Source: Achromobacter pulmonis (GTDB taxonomy: Bacteria; Pseudomonadota; Gammaproteobacteria; Burkholderiales; Burkholderiaceae_B). From it: a stretch of 64,000 bases of DNA. Within the stretch, counting starts at the first letter, position 1; every line of letters starts with the position of its first letter. The position numbers and the translations under genes were made by a program. The stretch is from contig NZ_POQS01000006.1 of the NCBI RefSeq assembly GCF_002885955.2, forward strand, positions 395,644 to 459,643. The letters are read 5' to 3'. Of this stretch, positions 57,649-64,000 are shown one piece after another. A model generated the notes under the pieces. It ran no database searches, was not told where the DNA came from, and saw nothing but the letters and a program-made list of their open reading frames with translations.

Positions 57649-58389
57649 TTAAGCAGGTGTTGCCTCGATCAGCGAAAACCGCCGCTCAAGATCGTTTCTG
57701 AGAGCCTGCACCTTGGCGTCATCGACGGCCGGCGATTGCGGCTCGGTCAGGGCCTTGGGCGCGTTCTGGTAAGCGCCGAGGTTCCAGGTGTTCGATGCCG
57801 TCGCCTTCTTTCCGGCCGCCTCGACAATTCGATCCACAAAGCCATGCTCCAGCGCCTCTTCGGCGCTGAACCAGGTTTCGGCATCCATCCACGCCTTCAC
57901 TTGGTCCGCTTTCTGCCCGGTTCGCGCCTGGTAGTCGGCAGTGATCGCGCCGTCGACCTTTTCCAGTAGGTCCGCCGTTTCGCGCATGTCGGCCTTGTTG
58001 CCAATGGCGACCGTCCACGCGTTGTGGATCATGAAGAAGGCGCCCTTGGTGATTTCCACCTCGTCGCAAGCCATGCAGACATCGGTCGCCGCAGAGGCGG
58101 CCAGCCCGTCGACATGGCCGATGACCTTGGCCGAGTGCTGGCGAATCGCGGTCATCATGGCGCGGGCGTCGAAAACGTCACCGCCCGGTGAATTGATCCG
58201 CAAGTGAATGGTTTCCGCCTTGATGGCGTTGAGCGTCTTGGCGAACTCGGTCGCGTCAATGTCGCCCCACCATCCGCCGATAACGCCGTGAAGGTAGATG
58301 GTGGCCTCGCCCTCGCCGGCTTCGGCGCGCAACGGCTTCGCCCCCGAGGCGTTGTCACGCGCCAGCTGAAGCAGTTTCGGAATTTTCAT
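57649..58389 (-). CDS. Prohead protease, ClpP-like (S14/S49 type)
   Basis: 246 residues. IYLHGVIGGWWGDIDATEFA, LRINSPGGDVFDARAMMTAI (oxyanion loop), HVDGLAASAATDVCMACDEV (nucleophile Ser) and AFFMIHNAWTVAIGNKADMR (catalytic His). Overlaps the portal gene start region by 35 bp. Matures capsid and scaffold. Confidence 0.95.
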   Translation of the reverse strand: MKIPKLLQLARDNASGAKPLRAEAGEGEATIYLHGVIGGWWGDIDATEFAKTLNAIKAETIHLRINSPGGDVFDARAMMTAIRQHSAKVIGHVDGLAASAATDVCMACDEVEITKGAFFMIHNAWTVAIGNKADMRETADLLEKVDGAITADYQARTGQKADQVKAWMDAETWFSAEEALEHGFVDRIVEAAGKKATASNTWNLGAYQNAPKALTEPQSPAVDDAKVQALRNDLERRFSLIEATPA

Positions 58390-59698
58390 CTTGGATTTCC
58401 CTGTCTTGATCGTCTTGTTGCTGCGCCGGACCCTGCGCAGCGCCAGCAAGGGTTGGCCGGTCAAACGCACCGCCCAGCGGCTGGAGGTTCTTCAATCGGC
58501 GCACTTCGTCCACCGACATCCAACCCTGAGTGCCTGGCCCGCCCAGCGCCTTAGAGAAGTACTCGCCCTGAGCCTTGGAATCGCCGGCCATCAATCCGTC
58601 CACGTTGTGTTCCGTGAAGTAGCGGGCGGTCCGGAACAGTTTCCGGTTCAGTTCGGCCTTGATGCGCTTCAGGTGCGGGGCAAGCGTGTATTTCACGAAA
58701 CCGATACCCATCTGCTCGATTCCGCTACCCCAACTGCTCGCCTTCGTCATTTCCCCGATCATGTGCGGGGGGACGCCAAAGGCCCGCGCGATGTCAATAA
58801 CCTGCCATTGCCGCGATTCCAGGAGCTGCTGGTCCACGGCCGACATAGTCAGTTCCTTGATGTCCAGCCCTTCGGTCAGAATCAGCGGGATTCGGCGGTT
58901 TCCCTGAATGCCGCCATATTTCGCTACCCAGGCGGCCCGGAAGTCCTCCTGCATATCGGGAGACATCGCCGCTGGGGCCTTGATGGCGACCTCCGGCTTT
59001 CCTCCTTCACTGAAAAACTTTCCGGCATGTTCGTCGCCCTGAATTGCAATGCCAATGCCGTTGCGCGCCCCCCACTGAATCACCGACATAGAACTCACGC
59101 CGTTGAAGCCGAAGCCGGGAAGGTGGATGACGTCGTCCTGGTCGACGGTGAAGTACCCCTTGTCATCGTGAAAGGTGTATTGCAGCCGCCTCGGGTCGCG
59201 GGGGCTATCCCTCGCCTGCTCGCGAATATCCACTCGGTCGCGTGGCCACGGGATCATGCCCGTCATGGCGCCGGCGCGGTTGCGGGTGATGTAGCCGACG
59301 CCATCGCCACGCAGCAGCATCTGGGTCACCAGAAACTCCCAGCCTGCGGACGCCACCCAGTTCGGGCAGAACTCTTCATTCAGCGTCCACCAATAGCTGT
59401 GATCGACCTGCTGCCGTGATCCCCTGATCCGCTCGAAGATCGGCAGCGGCAGCTGGGCGATAGATCCGGCGATCAGCGACACGCAAGCGTACACCGCTGA
59501 AACACGCATCGCCGTCCTTTCATTCACCACGGCGCCCGAGGCGGTCCGAGGGTCGCCGAATACCTCGAAAATCCGGATATCAGACGACGAAACGGTTTCC
59601 CCGTCAGCAAGGCTGGCGAATCCTGGTTCCTTCCGTTCCGCCTGCGGCGGCTGTTCGGCGCTGCCGCCACCCAAGAGTTTGGAAAGTAGTCCCATCAC
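58355..59698 (-). CDS. Portal protein
   Basis: 447 residues, HK97 gp3-like: [40 protein letters not shown], and [20 protein letters not shown], the conserved portal segment, followed by [20 protein letters not shown]. Forms the dodecameric DNA gate. Its start overlaps the terminase stop by 4 bp. Confidence 0.95.
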   Translation of the reverse strand: MMGLLSKLLGGGSAEQPPQAERKEPGFASLADGETVSSSDIRIFEVFGDPRTASGAVVNERTAMRVSAVYACVSLIAGSIAQLPLPIFERIRGSRQQVDHSYWWTLNEEFCPNWVASAGWEFLVTQMLLRGDGVGYITRNRAGAMTGMIPWPRDRVDIREQARDSPRDPRRLQYTFHDDKGYFTVDQDDVIHLPGFGFNGVSSMSVIQWGARNGIGIAIQGDEHAGKFFSEGGKPEVAIKAPAAMSPDMQEDFRAAWVAKYGGIQGNRRIPLILTEGLDIKELTMSAVDQQLLESRQWQVIDIARAFGVPPHMIGEMTKASSWGSGIEQMGIGFVKYTLAPHLKRIKAELNRKLFRTARYFTEHNVDGLMAGDSKAQGEYFSKALGGPGTQGWMSVDEVRRLKNLQPLGGAFDRPTLAGAAQGPAQQQDDQDREIQDENSETASAGA

Positions 59699-61395
59699 AT
59701 CACCACGAATCCTTGTTGAATTTTCTTGACGCCGGCCGCAGGGTTCAGCGCCATGAGCTGCGCGGCGTCGAACAACGCCATGAGCGGGTCAATCTTCGCC
59801 GTTCCACTCGCCTGCTTGGTGATCAAGATGCCATTGGCGCGTTGCTCGATACGCGCATTTCCCACCGACCAGGCCAGCAATGCCTGATCGCCATGCAGAA
59901 ACGTCCCTTCGGCCAGTTTTCGCTCGACCGTCTTGATGATTCCGCCAAGCTTCCAGCCCTGGGACACACCGACGATAAGATCCTCGGGGATTTCTGCCTC
60001 TACCAGCGCGTCGTTGAAGGTCACCCCGTTCTGGTCGGCCCCGATTGCGTTTTTCTCTGGGAATAGCCCCGCGTCGTAAACTTGGCGCACCAGGGCGGCC
60101 AGTTCGGCGGTGTCGTCGCCGATATGCTTCACGACGACCAGCTCGCCGGCACGCTCGAAATCTCGCAATCTGGGTTCAATCTCTTTCCGACGTTCCAACG
60201 CCGAAGGATGAGCCCAGGCGCGCCCCCAATGGAGCCAGTTGCCTGTGCCGCGCTCTCGCCCGATAAATGCCAGCCCGAGCAGGTCATCGAGGCCACCGCC
60301 GTCAATGCCTGCCGTGACCACTTCGGAGCGCTCTAGCAAGGCGTGCAGCGTCAATGTGCGCTGCCCGCGCGGCAGCCAATGGTCCGCGCCCGCCCAGCGG
60401 TCGGAACGCAGGTTCAGCCCGATTTCGACATTCAGGTGCTTGGCCAGGAATTGCTGGAATGCTCCGTCCGTTCTGGCCTGCAGCAGCCTAAGCTGATCGC
60501 CTAGCCATTCGGCACTGACCGAACGGCCTAGGTTGGGGTTGGTGATATAGAAGTTGGCCGGATCGAGATAGGCCTTTGCCTCGATCATGTCGTCCGGAAA
60601 TTCATACAAGATTCCCAGCGTCTTCGGGTCTATCACCTTCCCGTCTCGCACATCCCGCCAGTAAGAGAGCTTTTCTCTGAATACACCCGCCGGCGGCTCG
60701 TCGCTTTGTGTGGTGAGGTAGATGACCCAGCCCTCGTCCCGCGATATCTGGCCGCCCAGAGCCTCAAGGAACATCGCCACGGCGTTTGCACGCTTGCCGA
60801 ACAGCCAAAGTTCATCAACGAGGATACGGCCCGACTTCTTCCCCGACACCGTGTCGGTGTCGGCCGCAACAACCTTCAAACTGTTGCGCGTCGTGCGATG
60901 CGTGATGGTGCGTACATGATCCTGGACATGGAACATGTCGGATAGTTCTTCGTCCGCCCGCACCATCGCCGCAGCTGGCTTGAAGCTGTTGTCGGCCACC
61001 TCCTTCGTGGGCGCCAGGATCAGGTGTTCCTCTTCCTGGCGCCAGCAGATGATGACCGCGGTCAGCATGATGCCGGCGGCAATAGTCGATTTCGTATTCT
61101 TCTTGCTGATGAGCAACCCGTATTCACGGATCAGCTGCTTTCCCGTGTCCTCTTCATAGCCGCCAAAGATGGCGCGGACGAAATCGAACACCCATTCCTC
61201 GGAACATTCGCCAAACGTCTGATGCCGGTATTCGCCGATGGCATCGTCATAGACCTGCGGGAGGTCAACTACCTTCAACTGCTTGAAGATGCCCAACGCA
61301 TACTCGGCCTGGTCCGGAAAGATCGGCGGGGGGATTATCGACTGTCGCGCCCGCAGTCGATCCGCCCAGTCTGGGCACGCGGTGGTCCAGGCCAT
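59695..61395 (-). CDS. Terminase large subunit
   Basis: 566 residues. N-terminal ATPase with a Walker A-like [18 protein letters not shown] and Walker [15 protein letters not shown]-terminal nuclease with [20 protein letters not shown] (first Asp pair) and a later D-rich segment. Terminase_1-type as in HK97-like cos phages. 3 bp after the small subunit. Confidence 0.95.
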   Translation of the reverse strand: MAWTTACPDWADRLRARQSIIPPPIFPDQAEYALGIFKQLKVVDLPQVYDDAIGEYRHQTFGECSEEWVFDFVRAIFGGYEEDTGKQLIREYGLLISKKNTKSTIAAGIMLTAVIICWRQEEEHLILAPTKEVADNSFKPAAAMVRADEELSDMFHVQDHVRTITHRTTRNSLKVVAADTDTVSGKKSGRILVDELWLFGKRANAVAMFLEALGGQISRDEGWVIYLTTQSDEPPAGVFREKLSYWRDVRDGKVIDPKTLGILYEFPDDMIEAKAYLDPANFYITNPNLGRSVSAEWLGDQLRLLQARTDGAFQQFLAKHLNVEIGLNLRSDRWAGADHWLPRGQRTLTLHALLERSEVVTAGIDGGGLDDLLGLAFIGRERGTGNWLHWGRAWAHPSALERRKEIEPRLRDFERAGELVVVKHIGDDTAELAALVRQVYDAGLFPEKNAIGADQNGVTFNDALVEAEIPEDLIVGVSQGWKLGGIIKTVERKLAEGTFLHGDQALLAWSVGNARIEQRANGILITKQASGTAKIDPLMALFDAAQLMALNPAAGVKKIQQGFVVM

Positions 61396-61398
61396 GCC

Positions 61399-61860
61399 TT
61401 ACCCCTTACCGACAACACGCAGGTGCGGGGGCCGCGGCGGGGCGCCGAACTTGCCACCTGCCACGGCCTCGCTGGCCGCCTTCTTCTTGGCGTCCTTTTT
61501 TCCTTGCTCGCCGATCTTGCCGTGGACATAGGGAACCCACGCCTTTGCGGCATCGACTCGCAGCTTCATGTCCTGCGCGGGGTCGTTTGCGACGGCCTTT
61601 AGAAACTCCAGCGGATCCGAATAGAGCTTGCCCAGGTCGGGCAGCGAAACTATCTTTCCAGCGGCGGCGGCCTCTTCCTTCAGTTTGTTAACCTGATTAA
61701 CACGGCCCAGGGCTTCCTGGACGTCCTTGTCTTTCATCAGCCGGGACGCTGCAACGGCCGCCCCTTTTTCGCTGTAACCCGCATGGATAGCGGCTTTCGC
61801 ACCGGACAGGCCCGACTGCAACGCCTGCACAAAGCGGCGCTTTTTGTCGGTTAATGCCAT
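61399..61860 (-). CDS. Terminase small subunit
   Basis: 153 residues. ALTDKKRRFVQALQSGLSGA and KAAIHAGYSEKGAAVAASRL form the winged HTH of the Terminase_2 (P27-unlike) family; the Lys-rich C-terminus may bind the large subunit. Recognises the packaging site. ATG 61860; a TTG two codons earlier is not needed. Confidence 0.92.
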   Translation of the reverse strand: MALTDKKRRFVQALQSGLSGAKAAIHAGYSEKGAAVAASRLMKDKDVQEALGRVNQVNKLKEEAAAAGKIVSLPDLGKLYSDPLEFLKAVANDPAQDMKLRVDAAKAWVPYVHGKIGEQGKKDAKKKAASEAVAGGKFGAPPRPPHLRVVGKG

Positions 61861-61866
61861 TAACAA

Positions 61867-61983
61867 CCTCGGTTAACAAATCCGGTTAAGGGGAAATTTT
61901 CCGCGCGTGAGGGAACGGGTGGTTTCCGTGCGGCGACCCCGCCAGACTTTGACCCCCCCCCTTGGCCCAACCAAGCCGGCACA
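61867..61983. other. Candidate cos/packaging region
   Basis: Non-coding stretch between HNH and small terminase. It holds a 9-base C run (61953-61961) next to a CTTGG/CCAAG hairpin and a GC-rich block. In HK97-like phages with adjacent HNH and terminase the cos site lies in this gap. No actual nick site can be read from the sequence. Confidence 0.35.
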
Positions 61984-62316
61984 TCATGCCCGCTGGCGAT
62001 AGCCCATGTCTTCCCGCGTCTTGGCGTCATGGCAGCCGACCTTGCGCCCGTGCGCATCGCGCGAGACGCAAAGCACCTGCGTGTTCTCGTCCGTGTCCGC
62101 GCCTCCATCGTTCAGGCTGACCTTATGGTCCAGCTCGAAGCCGTAGGGGTACACGGTTAGCTTGCCGCAATGGGCACAGTGCGGGTCAGCCGACCATACG
62201 CGCAGCCGCCGCTCTTGCAGCCTGCGGCCTGTCAGACGCGTGGCGCTGGGTGTGGGCGCAGTGGCCAGTCTGGAGCCCGCCATTGCAATACGCGGCTTGA
62301 GTGTCTTGAGCTTCAT
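61984..62316 (-). CDS. HNH endonuclease (packaging associated)
   Basis: 110 residues. CAHCGKLTVYPYGFELDHKV has the CxxC zinc knuckle and the first catalytic His; NDGGADTDENTQVLCVSRDAH and C-terminal GCHDAKTRED complete the fold. In HK97-type phages the adjacent HNH protein stimulates terminase to cut cos. The 139-bp gap upstream (62317-62455) has no gene. Confidence 0.92.
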   Translation of the reverse strand: MKLKTLKPRIAMAGSRLATAPTPSATRLTGRRLQERRLRVWSADPHCAHCGKLTVYPYGFELDHKVSLNDGGADTDENTQVLCVSRDAHGRKVGCHDAKTREDMGYRQRA

Positions 62317-62455
62317 ATCGCTCCCTTCTGTGATCTTGCCGGGTGCTACCTACTGCACACCGCCCGGCGCGATGCCCCAATCCCACACGCCATGCCCAGC
62401 GTGCGGTCCTCGGTAGCGGGAGGGTGGAGTTACTTCAGATTTGTGGGGAGCCGGT

Positions 62456-63229
62456 CTAGTCGTCAGCAGGCCAGCTGCGAATGAGCAGCTCGGCCCGAGG
62501 AACGCCGGCGCCCCCGCCGACCGTGTACCGGATATCCAGCACCTGCATTGGGAAACCCGCAAACACCTCCCGCATCTTCGGGTGGTCGTTCACGCTTACG
62601 AGCGCGCGCCCCTTCATGGTCCGCATGGACTCGGCCATCGATACGTACTCGTTCAGTCCGAACTCCACGCCGTAGCCGGCCGTGTCCCAGTACGGCGGGT
62701 CCATGTAGAAAAGCGTGTGCGGCCGGTCATAGCGCTTCACGCAGTCCCGCCAGGGCAGATGCTCGACGTAGATACGTGCCAACCGCAGATGCGCCGCAGA
62801 CAGCGTCTCCTCCAGCCGCAGCAGGTTGAGGCCCGGCGGTGCGGTCGTAGCCGTGCCGAACGTCATACCCTCCAGCTTGCCGCTGAAGCAGTTCTGCATC
62901 AGGTAATAGAAGCGCGCCGCCCGCTGAATGTCGGTCAACGTCTCCGGGCGGGTTTCCTTCTGCCACTTGAACATCTGCCTGCTGGTCAGCGCCCACTTGA
63001 ACTGGCGGACGAATTCTTCCAGGTGGTGCTGCACCACGCGGTACAGGTTGACCAGGTCGCCGTTGATGTCGTTCAACACCTCCACCTTGGCCGGCTCCGG
63101 CCTGGCGAAGAGAAGCGCAGCGCCCCCGGCGAAGGGTTCGACGTAGCAGGAATGCTTGGGAAAATGGGGAAGTATCTTGTCGGCCAGGCGGCGCTTGCCA
63201 CCCAGCCAGGGAATGATCGGTTTTGCCAC
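62456..63229 (-). CDS. DNA adenine methyltransferase (Dam-type)
   Basis: 257 residues from GTG 63229. PIIPWLGGKRRLADKILPHF and VEPFAGGAALLFARPEPAKV bind SAM; HTLFYMDPPYWDTAGYG is the catalytic DPPY motif. Probably protects phage DNA or regulates it. The frame is open upstream to 63418, but that part reads through the tRNA gene and is rejected. RBS weak; start could be elsewhere near 63229. Confidence 0.9.
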   Translation of the reverse strand: MAKPIIPWLGGKRRLADKILPHFPKHSCYVEPFAGGAALLFARPEPAKVEVLNDINGDLVNLYRVVQHHLEEFVRQFKWALTSRQMFKWQKETRPETLTDIQRAARFYYLMQNCFSGKLEGMTFGTATTAPPGLNLLRLEETLSAAHLRLARIYVEHLPWRDCVKRYDRPHTLFYMDPPYWDTAGYGVEFGLNEYVSMAESMRTMKGRALVSVNDHPKMREVFAGFPMQVLDIRYTVGGGAGVPRAELLIRSWPADD

Positions 63230-63250
63230 TTGTGAGCGTCCATGTAAACT

Positions 63251-63278
63251 GGCCGCCGCCTGTACAGGTGGGGCGGCC
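63251..63278. repeat. Hairpin between tRNA and methylase
   Basis: GGCCGCC (63251-63257) pairs with GGCGGCC (63272-63278); the loop holds the palindrome CCTGTACAGG. It stands in the 128-bp leader of the late operon, where a late regulator or promoter would be expected. Confidence 0.45.
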
Positions 63279-63357
63279 TTGGGTCGTTCACGGGCCACGT
63301 CCGTGTTTCGGCTGTCAGCTGGGGAACTCGCGATTCCACAGCTGTCGCCGCCTTCTT

Positions 63358-63432
63358 TGGTTGCGGCGGCAGGAATCGAACCTGCGCCATCCGGGTTATG
63401 AACCCGGCGCTCTACCACTGAGCTACGCCGCG
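63358..63432 (-). tRNA. tRNA-Met(CAU) with initiator features
   Basis: 75 nt including CCA. Acceptor 5' CGCGGCG against 3' CGCCGCA gives a C1-A72 mismatch; anticodon stem CCGGG/CCCGG has three G-C pairs next to the loop TTCATAA. Both are initiator hallmarks. The D-stem GCTC/GAGC has a C11-G24 pair, as in elongators. T-arm GCAGG-TTCGATT-CCTGC is regular. Same strand and just upstream of the phage late genes. Confidence 0.92.
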
Positions 63433-63439
63433 AAATGGG

Positions 63440-63473
63440 AAAGCCCCGACCGGCATATCCGTAGCGGGGCTTT
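63440..63473. terminator. Terminator-like hairpin beside the tRNA
   Basis: AAAGCCCC (63440-63447) pairs with GGGGCTTT (63466-63473) across an 18-nt loop. T-runs are short on both sides (TTTCGTTTGT on plus). It may stop transcripts coming from the right into the tRNA or close a tRNA-Gly transcript. Confidence 0.6.
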
Positions 63474-63481
63474 CGTTTGTA

Positions 63482-63501
63482 TGGAGCGGGTGATGGGAAT
63501 C
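63482..63501 (-). other. tRNA-Gly 3'-end fragment, possible attachment site
   Basis: On the minus strand GATTCCCATCACCCGCTCCA has the T-loop end, T-stem, CACCCGC acceptor strand, discriminator T and CCA of a tRNA-Gly. The rest of the tRNA is missing upstream. Such 3' fragments arise at one end of elements integrated into tRNA genes. Confidence 0.5.
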
Positions 63502-63646
63502 ACCCAAAGCAGCCAACCCATTGATTAATAAAGATTTTTTCTGGTTATTAAAACCAGAAGTGGCCTCTGAATGTACCACATCACCCCTCTTGGCGAAAGG
63601 CATAAATCCACCGCCCTCTGCTGGCAGCTACCGACAGCCACTGCGA
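63502..63646. other. Intergenic, no gene seen
   Basis: 145 bp, more A-T rich than its surroundings. It holds a small inverted repeat CTGGTT-ATTA-AACCAG near 63541-63557 that is not followed by T on either strand. No ORF with an RBS. Confidence 0.6.
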
Positions 63647-64000
63647 TCAGGAAGGGAGCGCTTTTGCGATCTGCAGTGCCCTGCGCTCGAACCGTTCGGA
63701 AACAGGGTTCGCTTGCCCCTGGGGCCTATGCAGGTGCGTCACGATTTCGTAGGGGCCGTCGTCCAGTGGTCGCATGCTGACTCCCCATCCAGGGGCGTGC
63801 TTGATACGCGATTGTGCGGATACCCCGACACCGTAGCCGGCAGAAACCCATAGCGCCATCATCTCGAAGGAAGTCACGTACTGAAGGTTCTGCGGGTCAG
63901 CAGGCAGACGCGCGAGCAGCCGACGATCCAGCGAAGAACAGGTCTCAGCCTCCCAGCGAAAGATCGGATAGTTCTGGAGGTCGGCGATGGTGAGCGATGC
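63647..64000 (-). CDS. LysR-type regulator, C-terminal part
   Basis: Last 117 residues of a gene running off the right edge. ALWVSAGYGVGVSAQSRIKH is the typical GxGV core of the LysR effector-binding domain, and the C-terminal NPVSERFERRALQIAKALPS is also characteristic. The N-terminal HTH is outside the window. Not related in detail to the LysR protein at 6187-7110. Confidence 0.8.
   Translation of the reverse strand, partial: ASLTIADLQNYPIFRWEAETCSSLDRRLLARLPADPQNLQYVTSFEMMALWVSAGYGVGVSAQSRIKHAPGWGVSMRPLDDGPYEIVTHLHRPQGQANPVSERFERRALQIAKALPS

Larger units (their letters stand above)
37654..63432. mobile_element. Siphophage-type prophage late region (partial or defective)
   Basis: A contiguous block of phage genes begins directly after ssrA and runs to a tRNA-like gene on the right. 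Tail, head, packaging and lysis genes are all on the minus strand with overlapping starts and stops, and the base composition is visibly less GC-rich than the core genes. Left edge: ssrA, a common integrase target. Right edge: unclear. No copy of the ssrA 3' end is visible by 64000. No integrase, excisionase, repressor or replication gene is present. Confidence 0.85.

Noticed and set aside
62456-63418. Methylase start far upstream at 63418
   Set aside because: It would read through the tRNA gene and its leader; homology begins at about 63229.

Overview
The window is most likely from a Bordetella species or a close Alcaligenaceae relative. The tmRNA tag reads ANDERFALAA, the small OmpA begins MNKPSKFALALAF, the G+C content is high throughout the core region, and the order gyrA-serC-pheA-hisC-tyrA-aroA-cmk-rpsA-ihfB-lapA-lapB-hldE-hldD is the known pseudomonad/beta-proteobacterial aromatic supraoperon extended into LPS assembly genes. 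The species cannot be fixed from the sequence alone.

Core chromosome (1-37653). On the left are the N-terminus of a two-partner-secretion transporter and a 1-Cys peroxiredoxin. A probable acyl-CoA catabolic operon follows (CoA-transferase, enoyl-CoA hydratase, Bug-type binding protein, acyl-CoA dehydrogenase). A divergent LysR regulator faces it across a perfect 7+3+7 palindrome. Next is an aspartate module, in which an aspartate 4-decarboxylase lies between two aspartate:alanine-exchanger-type transporters. Then come etfBA, a deacetylase-family gene divergent from a membrane-bound lytic transglycosylase, a nested palindromic intergenic element, cysM, a ComEA-like gene, heptose and LPS assembly genes, and the supraoperon up to gyrA. 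On the plus strand are ompA, ubiG, gph, an MFS exporter and ssrA.

Prophage late region (about 37654-63432). Immediately after ssrA there is an SOS-associated pair on the plus strand: an SRAP/HMCES-type protein and a small ORF preceded by a recN-like LexA box. Nearly everything else is one minus-strand siphophage late region. Read in transcription order (right to left) it holds an initiator-type tRNA(CAU), a Dam-type methylase, an HNH endonuclease, terminase small and large subunits, portal, ClpP-like prohead protease, HK97-fold capsid, connectors, tail terminator, tail tube, a pair of tail chaperones joined by an A AAA AAC -1 frameshift site, tape measure, tail tip M/L/K/I/J, and a holin/endolysin/Rz/Rz1 lysis cassette. 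No integrase, repressor or replication gene lies in the window. The element is therefore either continued beyond 64000 or is a defective late module.

Right edge (63433-64000). A terminator-like hairpin is followed by a 20-bp sequence that looks like the 3' end of a tRNA-Gly gene without the rest of the tRNA, a possible attachment-site scar. The end of a LysR-type regulator gene then enters from the right. This suggests that a second element or another part of the prophage begins here.
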